From Paracoccaceae bacterium (GTDB lineage: Bacteria > Pseudomonadota > Alphaproteobacteria > Rhodobacterales > Rhodobacteraceae), in assembly GCA_947504705.1 (NCBI GenBank), contig CANNIA010000004.1:1-64000 (forward strand): 64,000 bases of DNA. The letters run 5' to 3'. The notes beneath the pieces are model-generated. The model ran no database searches. It was not told where the DNA came from and was given only the letters and a program-made list of their open reading frames with translations. The position numbers and the translations under genes were made by a program. Positions 16,620 through 25,406 of the stretch are shown here, in pieces (the stretch's first letter is position 1; each line of letters opens with the position of its first letter).

Positions 16620-17477
16620 ATGATGCGCGATACCATCGCTGTCGAGGACGGCATTTTCGCCGAAGGGGTGACAGTCACCTACAGAAACGGCCTGACCGCG
16701 CTGACCGATGCCAGCTTCTCGATCCCGCGTGGCACGATCACTGGCCTTGTGGGTGTGAACGGCGCGGGAAAATCCACGCTTTTCAAAGCAATCATGGGCT
16801 TTGTCCCCGTCGCCCGCGGCACGATCCGGCTTTTGGGCATGCCAGTGCGCGACGCTCTCCGCCAGAACCTGGTGGCCTATGTCCCCCAGGCCGAAGAGGT
16901 CGACTGGTCCTTCCCAGTCCTTGTCGAAGACGTGGTGATGATGGGCCGCTATGGCCACATGGGCTTTCTGCGCCGCCCCTCCGCCAATGACCGCGCCAAA
17001 GTTGACCAGGCGCTTGCCCGCGTTGGCATTACAGACCTGCGCCATCGCCAGATTGGCGAGCTGTCGGGCGGCCAGAAGAAACGCGTCTTCCTCGCCCGCG
17101 CCTTGGCGCAAGAGGGCAAGATCATCCTCCTCGACGAACCCTTCACCGGCGTCGATGTGAAGACCGAGGAGCAGATCATCACTCTCCTTCGTGCCCTTCG
17201 CGAAGAGGGTCACGTGATGCTGGTTTCAACCCACAACCTTGGCTCGGTCCCAGAATTTTGCGACCGGACGGTGTTGGTCAAGGGCACCGTCCTCGCCTCG
17301 GGCCCGACCGAGGCCACCTTCACCCGCGACAATCTTGAACGCGCCTTCGGCGGTGTGCTGCGCCATTTCACCCTTGGCGGCAGCGATCTGCACGAAGACG
17401 ACGATACCCGGGAAATCTCGATCCTGACCGACGACGAGCGCCCCTTCGTGCACTACGGCCGGAAGGGCGATAGATGA
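16620..17477 (+). CDS. sitB: Manganese/iron ABC transporter, ATPase SitB
   Basis: This 285-residue ABC ATPase energises metal import. It has Walker [13 protein letters not shown], signature [15 protein letters not shown], Walker [12 protein letters not shown] and the switch His in VSTHNLG. GGAG lies seven bases before the ATG at 16620; a second ATG one codon on is an alternative. It starts four bases after the sitA stop. After this gene the operon is interrupted by a roughly 300-bp structured repeat. Confidence 0.93.
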   Translation: MMRDTIAVEDGIFAEGVTVTYRNGLTALTDASFSIPRGTITGLVGVNGAGKSTLFKAIMGFVPVARGTIRLLGMPVRDALRQNLVAYVPQAEEVDWSFPVLVEDVVMMGRYGHMGFLRRPSANDRAKVDQALARVGITDLRHRQIGELSGGQKKRVFLARALAQEGKIILLDEPFTGVDVKTEEQIITLLRALREEGHVMLVSTHNLGSVPEFCDRTVLVKGTVLASGPTEATFTRDNLERAFGGVLRHFTLGGSDLHEDDDTREISILTDDERPFVHYGRKGDR

Positions 17478-17786
17478 CCCGGACCTCGCCCGACGCCTAT
17501 GAAATGGAGCGGCTTGCGCCACAAGTTTCCTGTCTCGTCGTCGGGGTTTCGCCCTCCTCCTCGGTGGCAAGGGGCTTTGCCCCTTCGGCCCTGCGGGCCA
17601 CCCCAGAGCGTTTTTGCCAAGAGGAAATCCCTCATCATTCCTCTTGGCAAAAGTACTCCCAGGGGGTTTGGGGGCAGGATGCGTCCATCCGCCGAGCCGC
17701 AGCGCGAACAGCGCGTAAGGCGAGACAAAAGGATTGCGGCGCAGCCGCTCCGCATGAAAACCGCCCCAACCCGTTCGGCGTCGGCC
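17478..17786 (+). repeat. Structured repeat inserted between sitB and sitC
   Basis: A compact chain of hairpins: AAGGGGC-TTT-GCCCCTT (17569-17585), GGCCC-TGC-GGGCC (17587-17599) and a perfect 15-bp inverted repeat TTTTGCCAAGAGGAA/TTCCTCTTGGCAAAA (17612-17626 with 17638-17652). The last contains two opposed copies of the CCAAGAGGAA motif of the dispersed element seen elsewhere in the window. sit genes are normally nearly contiguous, so this looks like an insertion. The sitC frame stays open across much of it. Confidence 0.7.
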
Positions 17787-18626
17787 ATGCTTGAACCCTT
17801 CGCCTACAGCTACATGACCAATGCGATGTGGGTTTCTGCCCTTGTCGGCGGCGTCTGCGGGTTTCTTTCCGCTTACCTCATGCTGAAGGGCTGGTCGCTG
17901 ATTGGCGACGCGCTTTCCCATTCCGTCGTTCCCGGCGTGGCGGGCGCCTATATCCTTGGCCTTCCCTTCGCCCTTGGCGCGTTCCTCTCCGGAGGCCTCG
18001 CCGCCGCCGCGATGCTGTTTCTGTCCAACCGCACGGGCCTCAAGACCGACACCGTCATCGGCCTGATCTTCACCTCCTTCTTCGGCCTTGGCCTCTTTCT
18101 GATCTCGATCTACCCGACCTCGGTCTCGATCCAGACCATCACCATGGGCAACATCCTTGCGATTTCGCCCGAGGATACGCTGCAACTGGTCCTGATCGGC
18201 GGCATCTCGGCTGCGGTGCTTCTGGTGATATGGAAGGACCTTATGGTCACCTTCTTCGATGAGGCCCACGCCCGCACCATCGGCCTCAAACCCGGGCTGC
18301 TGAAGGTCGTCTTCTTCACTCTCCTCTCCGCCTCGACCGTCGCCGCGATGCAGACCGTGGGCGCTTTCCTTGTCGTCGCCATGGTCGTCACACCCGGTGC
18401 CACCGCCTATCTGCTGACCGACCGCTTCCCCCGGCTTTTAACCCTGGCATCCGGGATCGGGGCGGCAACTGGCAGCCTTGGTGCCTATCTCAGCTTCTTC
18501 CTGGATGGAGCAACCGGGGGGGTGATCGTCCTCCTCCAGTTCGCGCTCTTCTCGCTCGCCTTCGTCTTCGCCCCCAAGCACGGCATCCTTGCCGCCCGCC
18601 GCCGCAGCCGCGAGGCGCTGCAATGA
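17787..18626 (+). CDS. sitC: Manganese/iron ABC transporter, permease SitC
   Basis: This 279-residue inner-membrane permease of the ABC-3 family has about eight hydrophobic segments, beginning MLEPFAYSYMTNAMWVSALV. The conserved LMLKGWSLIGDALSHSVVPG loop and GAFLVVAMVVTPGATAYLL are typical. The frame is open from 17499, but those codons translate the upstream repeat, so the start at the conserved MLEPFAYSYM (17787) is chosen; an ATG at 17754 is possible. No strong ribosome binding site is seen, perhaps because the insertion removed it. The stop overlaps sitD (ATGA). Confidence 0.9.
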   Translation: MLEPFAYSYMTNAMWVSALVGGVCGFLSAYLMLKGWSLIGDALSHSVVPGVAGAYILGLPFALGAFLSGGLAAAAMLFLSNRTGLKTDTVIGLIFTSFFGLGLFLISIYPTSVSIQTITMGNILAISPEDTLQLVLIGGISAAVLLVIWKDLMVTFFDEAHARTIGLKPGLLKVVFFTLLSASTVAAMQTVGAFLVVAMVVTPGATAYLLTDRFPRLLTLASGIGAATGSLGAYLSFFLDGATGGVIVLLQFALFSLAFVFAPKHGILAARRRSREALQ

Positions 18627-19444
18627 TCGAGACGCTGATCCAGCCCTTCCAATATCCGTTCATGCAAAACGCCTTTCTGATCGCGCTGATCGTGGCCCCA
18701 CCTTGCGCGCTCTTGTCCTGCTTTTTGGTCCTGAAAGGTTGGGCCCTGATGGGGGATGCCGTCAGCCATGCCGTCCTGCCCGGCATCGTGCTGGCCTATA
18801 TGACCGGCCTGCCGCTGCTTCTGGGGGCTTTCGTTGCGGGCCTTGGCTCGTCCCTCCTGACCGGCTTTCTGGCCGACAACAGCCGATTGAAGCGCGATAC
18901 GGTGATGGGTGTCGTCTTTTCCGCCATGTTCGCGCTGGGGATCGTGCTCAACACGGCTTTCCCCAGTAGCGTCCACCTTGACCATATCCTCTTCGGCAAC
19001 ATGCTGGGCGTGGGGCAGTGGGATCTCATCACTGCCGCAACCGTCGCCATTCCCGTCACCCTTATCCTCGCGCTGAAGTGGCGCGACCTGATGCTGCATG
19101 CTTTCGATGCTGCTCAAGCGCAGGTGTCGGGGTTGCCGACGAAACTTCTGCATTACGGCCTTCTCGCCATCCTCGCCCTGACCATTGTTGCCACCCTGTC
19201 CTCGGTCGGGTTGGTCCTTGCCGTTGGCCTCCTCATTGCGCCCGGTGCCATCGCCTTCCTGCTGACCCGAAGCTTCGGCGCGATGCTGATCACCGCCACC
19301 CTTGCCTGCCTTTTCGCCATGCTCGCCGGGGTTTGGGCCAGCTTTCATTTGAACTCTGCCCCTGCGCCCACGATCATCCTGATCCTGACCGGGCTTTTCC
19401 TTCTGGCTTTCCTGCGGCGCAGCTTGATCCAGCGTGCAGCCTGA
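18623..19444 (+). CDS. sitD: Manganese/iron ABC transporter, permease SitD
   Basis: This 273-residue second permease, paralogous to SitC, begins MIETLIQPFQYPFMQNAFL. It carries the family loop LVLKGWALMGDAVSHAVLPG and the later VLAVGLLIAPGAIAFLLT. It forms the heterodimeric channel with SitC in the inner membrane. The start overlaps the sitC stop. It ends the metal-import operon; the next gene starts 60 bp on and has unrelated content. Confidence 0.92.
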   Translation: MIETLIQPFQYPFMQNAFLIALIVAPPCALLSCFLVLKGWALMGDAVSHAVLPGIVLAYMTGLPLLLGAFVAGLGSSLLTGFLADNSRLKRDTVMGVVFSAMFALGIVLNTAFPSSVHLDHILFGNMLGVGQWDLITAATVAIPVTLILALKWRDLMLHAFDAAQAQVSGLPTKLLHYGLLAILALTIVATLSSVGLVLAVGLLIAPGAIAFLLTRSFGAMLITATLACLFAMLAGVWASFHLNSAPAPTIILILTGLFLLAFLRRSLIQRAA

Positions 19445-19504
19445 TCCGGCTTTACTGCCAAAGCACAAGCCCTTACCCATGTCCGGGAAACCTGGACCAA
19501 ACGC

Positions 19505-20311
19505 ATGACCGGACAGCCCACTGCCTTGACCAAAGCCGTCGACGACCGGCTGGCCCGGTTGCAAGCCGAGGCCGCCACGCCCGCGCGGCTGGAGGCGCAG
19601 TTGCGCACTCTTGCCAAATGGCGCTCGGCGGTGCTTGCCAATACTCAGGCACTTAAGGCTGGCACCAAGGTCACCGCTGGCCCCTTTGCTGGCATGGTCT
19701 ATGCCGCCCAAGCGTCCGAAGGCGGTCGTGCGCCGCGACTGCTGGGCGCTTATGAGGCAAGCCTGCATCCGGTGGTCGAAACCGTCATCGCCCGCGCCTA
19801 TCCCCAAATCCTCGATATCGGCTGCGCCGAGGGCTACTATGCCGTGGGCCTAGCCCGCCGGATGCCCGGATCCACCATCCACGCCCACGACATGAACCCC
19901 GCCGCCCGCGCACTTTGCGCCGAAATGGCCCATGCCAATGGCGTCGAAGCACGCGTCATGATCGGCCCCGAAGTCACCCATGCCGATTTCGCCCTGTGCC
20001 AGACCGCCCCGACCTTCATCCTCTGCGACATCGAAGGGGCCGAGGGCGAACTCCTCGACCCAAAGCGCGCGCCCACCCTGACCCAGGCCGATATCCTTGT
20101 CGAAGTCCACGAAGGCATGCGCCCCGGCCTGCTTGCCACCCTGACCGACCGCTTCGCCGCCAGCCACAAGATCACCCGGATCGACCGAGCGCTGCGCCCC
20201 GACCTTCTGCCCGACTGGGCCGAAGCCCTGTCTGATCTTGACCGACTGCTTCTGCTTTGGGAATGGCGCGCCTCGCCCACGCCCTGGCTTTGGATGGAAC
20301 ACCACGGATGA
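19505..20311 (+). CDS. SAM-dependent methyltransferase, substrate unknown
   Basis: This 268-residue cytoplasmic protein has an N-terminal helical region (1-90) and then a class I methyltransferase fold: motif I ILDIGCAEGYYAVGLARR, an acidic residue after strand 2 (HAHDMNPAAR) and motif IV-like FILCDIEGAEGELLD. The last motif resembles FkbM-type enzymes. It overlaps a glycosyltransferase gene by four bases, which suggests a glycan or glycoconjugate as target. No more specific assignment is justified. Confidence 0.82.
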   Translation: MTGQPTALTKAVDDRLARLQAEAATPARLEAQLRTLAKWRSAVLANTQALKAGTKVTAGPFAGMVYAAQASEGGRAPRLLGAYEASLHPVVETVIARAYPQILDIGCAEGYYAVGLARRMPGSTIHAHDMNPAARALCAEMAHANGVEARVMIGPEVTHADFALCQTAPTFILCDIEGAEGELLDPKRAPTLTQADILVEVHEGMRPGLLATLTDRFAASHKITRIDRALRPDLLPDWAEALSDLDRLLLLWEWRASPTPWLWMEHHG

Positions 20312-22005
20312 CCAAGACCCCGCCCGACACCAATGCCGCGATCTGGTTTGCTGCCGATGGCTTCGATCCGGGCACCAAGGGGATCAACGGTCGCCGGGTT
20401 GCCGGCGAAAGCTTTCTGCGCGGGTTCTTCCAGCACGGCAACGTCGCCGAATTTGTCAGCCTTGCACATGGCTCGGGTGACCATGCGACCTTTGCCGCCA
20501 TGGCGTCTCAGGCTGGCGTCGACCAACCCTTGCGCGCAGTCATGCTGCATCTTCTCGCGCAACTGGCCCCGACTGATGTCGTCTTCTTCCCTTCGCCGCT
20601 GAACGCCCGCGAGTGCTGGCGCCGCGCGCCGCATGGCGGGGCGGCCTGGGCGATTTCCGGGATCACCCATACCACCGCCACCCGCGCGGTGATGGAGGCG
20701 ATCTTCGAAATCCGCTCGGCTCCGCAAATGCCTTGGGACGCAATCATCTGCACTTCGGCTGCTGTCCAATCCTCGATGCGCAGCTTGATGGAACTGGCGG
20801 AAGAGCATCTTGCCGGGCGCTTTCCCGGCGCGGTCCTGCCAACCCGCCCGCTGTTGCCGGTGATCCCGCTTGGCGTCCATTGCGCCGATCACCGACCCGA
20901 TCCGGCCATGGGCAAAGCCCTGCGGGATCGGCTTGGGATCAATCCGCAGGACGTGGTCGTCTCCACGATCGCCCGGCTGACCCCGGACGAAAAATTCGAT
21001 CCCTTCCCCCTGTTCATCGCGCTAGAGGCTGCCGCCCCGGCCCTTGCTGAAAAGGGCGGGCGCTTTCACCTTATCTTCTGCGGCCAGTTCCGCGATGCCA
21101 TCTGGCCCGAAGCCTTTGCCGAAGCCGCGCGCCGCCTGATGCCCTCGGTTCCCTATCACCACCTTGACGGCGGCGATGCGGGCGAGCGGAAGTCCACCCT
21201 TTCCGCCAGCGATATCTTTGTCTTCCCGATCGACAACCTGCAGGAAACCTTCGGCCTTGCCCCGATCGAGGCAATGGCGGCGGGCCTGCCGGTCATTGTC
21301 TCGGACTGGGATGGGATGAAGGACACTGTCACCCCCGATGTCGGGATCCGTGTTCCAACCGAAATGGCCCGCGCGGGCGAAGCCACCCATATCAGCCTGC
21401 GCCATCAGGGTGGGACCGACAGCTATCTGCAATACCTTGGCCAGATGTCTGCGCTGACTCGGCTGCATGTTGGCGAATTGACCGCGGCACTGGAACGGCT
21501 TGCGATCGACCCCGAACTGCGCGCCCGGATGGGGGCCGCAGCAAAGGCCCGGGCCGAGTCGCTTTATGACTGGCGCGTCGTCATTCCGCAAATGCAGGCG
21601 CTTTGGGGCGAACAGGCTGCAATGCTGGCCCATGCCCGCAGCAAGGGTGGCGCTCAGGTCGCCAAACTGGACGGCGCGCGCCTGCCCACCGCCCCGGCCC
21701 CTGACCTCATGTTCGGGGCCTATCCCTCCGCCCCAGCCCCGAACCCGCGCCGCCATTTGCGGGCGGTGGATATCGGTGCGCGCCCCGATCTCGCCCAGAC
21801 CTTCGCGCTTCGCCGCTATGCCGAAAGCCGCCGGATGATCGAAGACCCCGCTCGGCTGCAAGCGATCCTTGCCTATTTCACGGGGAATGAGGCTGCCGGA
21901 GCAACTGTCGACGAAGTCGCCGCCAAGATGCGCCTGCCGCGCCCCGTCGTCGCCCGCGCTGCCCTGTGGCTGATGAAATACCACTTCCTGACCGAGGCTT
22001 CATGA
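20308..22005 (+). CDS. GT-B glycosyltransferase (family 4-like) with extra C-terminal domain
   Basis: This 565-residue protein has a GT-B fold. The donor-binding half has VVSTIARLTPDEKFDPFPL and the E-x7-E-type motif in NLQETFGLAPIEAMAAGLPV, followed by VSDWDGMKDTV. Retaining family 4 chemistry is likely; donor and acceptor are unknown. After a Pro/Ala linker (about 455-490) the last 50 residues (TVDEVAAKMRLPRPVVARAA then LWLMKYHFL) look like a small winged-helix module, unusual for this enzyme class. The start is placed at the ATG overlapping the methyltransferase stop; its own stop overlaps the SDR gene. Confidence 0.82.
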   Translation: MTKTPPDTNAAIWFAADGFDPGTKGINGRRVAGESFLRGFFQHGNVAEFVSLAHGSGDHATFAAMASQAGVDQPLRAVMLHLLAQLAPTDVVFFPSPLNARECWRRAPHGGAAWAISGITHTTATRAVMEAIFEIRSAPQMPWDAIICTSAAVQSSMRSLMELAEEHLAGRFPGAVLPTRPLLPVIPLGVHCADHRPDPAMGKALRDRLGINPQDVVVSTIARLTPDEKFDPFPLFIALEAAAPALAEKGGRFHLIFCGQFRDAIWPEAFAEAARRLMPSVPYHHLDGGDAGERKSTLSASDIFVFPIDNLQETFGLAPIEAMAAGLPVIVSDWDGMKDTVTPDVGIRVPTEMARAGEATHISLRHQGGTDSYLQYLGQMSALTRLHVGELTAALERLAIDPELRARMGAAAKARAESLYDWRVVIPQMQALWGEQAAMLAHARSKGGAQVAKLDGARLPTAPAPDLMFGAYPSAPAPNPRRHLRAVDIGARPDLAQTFALRRYAESRRMIEDPARLQAILAYFTGNEAAGATVDEVAAKMRLPRPVVARAALWLMKYHFLTEAS

Positions 22006-22724
22006 CCCGCACCATCCTGATCACCGGGGCAGGGGCTGGCATCGGCCGCGCCACCGCCCGCACCTTCCTTGCCGCCGGGTGGGAGGTTGCCCTTCTTGGC
22101 CGCCGCCGTGAAACACTGGAAGAAACCGCCGAAGGCCGCCCCGCCCGCATCCTTGTCTGCGATGTCGGCGACCCGGATCAGGTTCAGGCAGCCTTTGCAG
22201 ACCTGCCCCGCCTAGATGTCCTGTTCAACAACGCCGGCATCGCCGCCAAGGCAGCACCCATCGACGAAATCCCGGTGCAGGACTGGCTGGATCTCAGCCA
22301 CACCAACATCACCGGCATGTTCCTTTGTGCCCGCGCCGCCTTTGGCCTGATGCGCCGCCAGTCGCCACAAGGCGGCAGGATCATCAACAACGGCTCGATC
22401 TCGGCCCATGTCCCGCGCCCCGGCTCGACCCCCTACACGATGTCGAAACATGCCGTCACCGGCCTTACCCGCACCCTTGCCCTTGACGGCCGCGCCTTCA
22501 ACATCGCCTGCGCGCAAATCGACATTGGCAATGCCCTGACCGAAATGGCCCAGGGCTTCACCAAAGGCGTGCTTCAGGCCAACGGCGACACCAAGGTCGA
22601 ACCGGTGATGGATGTGGCCCATGTGGCCCAGATGGTCCTGCACATGGCCAACCTGCCGCTGTCGGTGAACACGCCCTTCGTCACCATCATGGCCCGCGAC
22701 ATGCCCTATATCGGGCGCGGCTAG
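22002..22724 (+). CDS. Short-chain dehydrogenase/reductase
   Basis: This 240-residue classical SDR has cofactor loop TGAGAGIGRA, the NNAGIA motif, the catalytic Ser region NNGSISAH and active-site YTMSK. An Arg after strand 2 (GRRRETLEE) suggests NADPH preference. It is the third gene of the methyltransferase-glycosyltransferase-SDR operon, each overlapping the next by four bases, and so probably acts in the same glycan or small-molecule modification. Substrate unknown. Its stop overlaps that of the convergent arsR-type gene. Confidence 0.85.
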   Translation: MTRTILITGAGAGIGRATARTFLAAGWEVALLGRRRETLEETAEGRPARILVCDVGDPDQVQAAFADLPRLDVLFNNAGIAAKAAPIDEIPVQDWLDLSHTNITGMFLCARAAFGLMRRQSPQGGRIINNGSISAHVPRPGSTPYTMSKHAVTGLTRTLALDGRAFNIACAQIDIGNALTEMAQGFTKGVLQANGDTKVEPVMDVAHVAQMVLHMANLPLSVNTPFVTIMARDMPYIGRG

Positions 22725-23074
22725 CCGCCCAGACGAAGCTCCGGCAGAACCCGCAGCAGCGTCACTACATTTGGGTCAAGCAGCGAATAATGGATCGCCT
22801 TGCCCTCGCGCCGTGTGGCCACCAGCCCCTCAAGTCGCAGCCGCGCCAATTGCTGGCTGACCGCCGCTTGCCGTTGGCCCAAAAGCCCCTCAAGCTCGGT
22901 CACCGATTTCTCGCCCGAGGCCAGATGACACAGGATCGCCAGCCGCCCGTCATGGCCAAGCGCCTTGAACAGGGACGAGAACCGATCAATCTGGCCGCCA
23001 AGGGCGCAGGAAAGGTCAGGGCAATCCGGGCGGACCGCCACAGGGGTTTCGTGGGACAGGCGGGTAAAGGACAT
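22721..23074 (-). CDS. ArsR/SmtB-family winged-helix repressor
   Basis: This 117-residue regulator has a central ArsR helix-turn-helix (TELEGLLGQRQAAVSQQLAR, then LEGLVATRREGKAIHYSL). Cysteines occur at the N-terminus (DCPDLSC) and in helix RLAILCHLASGE. The latter position matches one of the two redox cysteines of BigR/SqrR-type sensors, but the second, C-terminal cysteine of those proteins is missing. The start at 23074 has GGAG about nine bases upstream; an in-frame start at 23191 would add 39 unlikely residues. Target and signal unknown; it may autoregulate through the inverted repeat upstream. Confidence 0.82.
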   Translation of the reverse strand: MSFTRLSHETPVAVRPDCPDLSCALGGQIDRFSSLFKALGHDGRLAILCHLASGEKSVTELEGLLGQRQAAVSQQLARLRLEGLVATRREGKAIHYSLLDPNVVTLLRVLPELRLGG

Positions 23075-23105
23075 GACGACACTCCGTGCAACTCGTGATT
23101 GCAAT

Positions 23106-23121
23106 AAGATAGCATGATCTT
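23106..23121. promoter_or_regulatory. Candidate operator of the ArsR-type gene
   Basis: AAGAT-AGCATG-ATCTT is an inverted repeat in an AT-rich patch 30-50 bp before the repressor start. ArsR-family dimers bind such repeats near their own promoters. No consensus match is claimed. Confidence 0.4.
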
Positions 23122-23265
23122 CATATAGCCGCGACGCCCACTTGTCCTTGATGCAAGTCAAGGGCAAGGTTCCGCCGAAAGCGCCAACCAAGTTCCTGTC
23201 TGTCCGCTCGGAGTTGGGCAGGGGACCGGGATGGCACTTATGCCGAAAATGCGAAGGAGCCGCAG

Positions 23266-24216
23266 ATGACCCGCCTTTCCGCCTTTACCTCCCCCGGCCG
23301 CTTTTGGCGCGGGAACCTGCACACCCATTCCACCAATTCCGACGGCATCCTCTCGCCGGACGAGGTCTGCCGCCGCTATCAGGCCGAAGGCTATGACTTC
23401 ATCGCGCTGACCGACCATTTCATCGGCATCTACGGCTACCCGATGACCGATACCCGCCCCTATCGGAACGCCAACTTCACCACCCTGATCGGGGCCGAGC
23501 TTCACTCCGGCGCGCAGTCGAATGGCGAGCTTTGGCATATCCTTGCCGTCGGCCTGCCCGACAACTTCCCGCCGCCTTCGACCACCAGCTTTGTCGCCGA
23601 GCCGGGCCAGGAATCCGGCCCCGACATCGCCGCCCGCGCCGTGGCCGCAGGGGCCTTCGTCGCCATCGCCCATCCGCAATGGTCCGGCCTGACCCTTGCC
23701 GACGCCCGTTCGATCACCGCCGCCCATGCGGTCGAGATCTACAACCACGGCTGCGCCAATGGCTGCGACCGCCCCGATGGGTTCGGGATCGCCGACCTTC
23801 TCTTGACCGAAGGGCGCAAGCTGACCCTGATCGCCACCGATGACGCGCATTTCTATGAGCCCGACCATTTCGGCGGTTGGGTCATGGTCAAGGCCACCGA
23901 AAACACCCCCGAGGCGCTGCTTGCCGCGCTGAAGAACGGCGACTTCTACTCCAGCCAGGGTCCCGAAATCCGCGATGTCCGGATCGAAGGCGACAAGGCC
24001 ATCGTCGAATGCTCGTCTGCCGCTTCGGTCATCGCCATGGGCTGGGGGACGGGGGCCAAGGGTGTGCATGGCCATTCCATGACCCGCGCCGAAGTGCCGC
24101 TTGACCGGCTTCTGGGCAGCCCATGGATCCGCATCTCGGTGATTGACGCCGCCGGCAAACGCGCCTGGTCAAACCCGATCTGGCGCGACGCGGGCAAGAA
24201 CCCCCGCATCCTGTAA
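23266..24216 (+). CDS. PHP-domain phosphoesterase
   Basis: This 316-residue cytoplasmic metal-dependent phosphoesterase has PHP motif I NLHTHSTNSDG, motif II ALTDHF, the later GAELHSG and IAHPQW histidines, and TDDAHFYE near the end of the barrel. All expected metal ligands appear present. The C-terminal 80 residues form a beta-rich extension. Substrate not identifiable; relatives include 3',5'-nucleotide phosphatases and uncharacterised CehA/McbA-like enzymes. GAAGGAG precedes the ATG. It stands alone between the arsR-type gene and a YdeI-like gene. Confidence 0.87.
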   Translation: MTRLSAFTSPGRFWRGNLHTHSTNSDGILSPDEVCRRYQAEGYDFIALTDHFIGIYGYPMTDTRPYRNANFTTLIGAELHSGAQSNGELWHILAVGLPDNFPPPSTTSFVAEPGQESGPDIAARAVAAGAFVAIAHPQWSGLTLADARSITAAHAVEIYNHGCANGCDRPDGFGIADLLLTEGRKLTLIATDDAHFYEPDHFGGWVMVKATENTPEALLAALKNGDFYSSQGPEIRDVRIEGDKAIVECSSAASVIAMGWGTGAKGVHGHSMTRAEVPLDRLLGSPWIRISVIDAAGKRAWSNPIWRDAGKNPRIL

Positions 24217-24228
24217 CGGGGTCGGGCG

Positions 24229-24864
24229 ATGGCTGACGCGCAGATGATCACCAAGGCCGAAGATTACTTTGCCCTTGGCTGTGGCCGCTGCGCCCGGTTC
24301 GCCACGCCCGACTGTTCCGCCCGCCGGTGGCTGGAGGGCCTTGTCACCCTCCGCCGCATCGCCAATGACTTGGGCCTCACTGAAATCGCGAAATGGGGCC
24401 ATCCCTGCTATATGCATGCGGGCCGCAACATCGCCCTTATCGGGGCCTTCCGGGGCGACTACCGCCTGACCTTTATGAACGCGGCCTTGCTGCAAGACCC
24501 AAAGGGAGTGCTCGAAAAGCAGGGCCCGAACACCCGCCACCCCGACTGTATGCGCTTTACCGACACCACCACCCCCGCCGCGATGGAACCCACGATCCGC
24601 GCCTATCTGGCCGAGGCGATGTCCTACGCTGAAGCAGGTATCCTGCCCCCCAAAACGCCCACCGAGATCGACCTCTCTCCCGAACTGGTCGAGGCGCTGG
24701 ACGCCGACCCCGAACTTGCCGAGGCCTTCGCCGCCCTCACCCCCGGCCGCCAGAAAAGCTGGGCGCTTCACCTGAGCGACGCCAAGACCCCCGCCACGCG
24801 CCTATCGCGGATCGAAAAGGGCCGGGCAAAGGTCATTGCGGGCAAGGGTGCGACTGAACGATGA
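24229..24864 (+). CDS. YdeI/OmdA-like protein with DUF1801 domain
   Basis: This 211-residue protein has an N-terminal DUF1801-like domain (IAKWGHPCYMHAGRNIALIG then FRGDYRLTFMN). The C-terminal helical part (LSPELVEALDADPELAEAFA, then ALTPGRQKSWALHLSDAKTP and TRLSRIEKG) matches the YdeI/OmdA family. The family was named for bacteriocin or envelope-stress phenotypes, but its biochemical role is unclear. It starts 12 bases after the PHP gene stop, with only a weak ribosome-binding site, so coupling is possible. Confidence 0.85.
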   Translation: MADAQMITKAEDYFALGCGRCARFATPDCSARRWLEGLVTLRRIANDLGLTEIAKWGHPCYMHAGRNIALIGAFRGDYRLTFMNAALLQDPKGVLEKQGPNTRHPDCMRFTDTTTPAAMEPTIRAYLAEAMSYAEAGILPPKTPTEIDLSPELVEALDADPELAEAFAALTPGRQKSWALHLSDAKTPATRLSRIEKGRAKVIAGKGATER

Positions 24865-24927
24865 TTGCCTCTCCGCTTGCGGAGTTGGATCGGCCTTGTT
24901 GATCGTTGTGGTAGGCCGGTTCAAGCC

Positions 24928-25341
24928 CTAAGCGGATGGAGCCGTGGGACGTTCGATCAGCCTAAAGGCGATAGTAAGTACTGTCGCATATGCCAAAATG
25001 TAAAGATGACCCGCCACTTGGATGGTTCCGTTCAAAATGTATGGTCGATGACCAACGTAGAACGTGCCTCCATCAAAGTATTGAGAGAAGGCAATCCAGC
25101 GGACAAGCGCCCAGAAAACCAAGAATGCCAGCGCTGAACGCGACAAAGCTAGGCTGTTTATTATGGGAACCAATTCGGCAACTGCAAAAAGTGCGCTTGC
25201 GACCGCGACGATCAAGGCGAAGCAAACCACAACGGCAAGGCTTAGACCGAACAGGCTCGGTTCCGTGATGGCGAGCGACGCAACAACCAACGCAGTTGCA
25301 GCTAGTACCTTCAGCCCATAATTATCCCGAACCGTTTTCAT
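24928..25341 (-). CDS. Hypothetical membrane protein of lower GC content
   Basis: This 137-residue protein begins MKTVRDNYGLKVLAATALVV and has four hydrophobic segments with a charged C-terminal tail (RLIERPTAPSA). Base composition is visibly lower in GC than the neighbours, with many A/T third positions, suggesting recent acquisition. The start is uncertain: the frame is open 20 codons further upstream, but the shorter start gives a normal membrane-protein N-terminus. No family recognised. Confidence 0.55.
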   Translation of the reverse strand: MKTVRDNYGLKVLAATALVVASLAITEPSLFGLSLAVVVCFALIVAVASALFAVAELVPIINSLALSRSALAFLVFWALVRWIAFSQYFDGGTFYVGHRPYILNGTIQVAGHLYILAYATVLTIAFRLIERPTAPSA

Positions 25342-25406
25342 GGCCAAACGATACAGCCTTCTTGAGCGTCCGCAACGTCCGCAAAGCGGCCATAGCGCCA
25401 CCGCTT

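Noticed and set aside
17499-17786. A longer SitC with about 96 extra residues
   Set aside because: The extension is translation of the structured repeat; family members begin near MLEPFAYSYM.
15722-19444. Zinc transporter znuABC
   Set aside because: Ligand set includes Glu191, there is no His-rich loop, there are two permeases, and a Mur box is present; sitABCD fits better.
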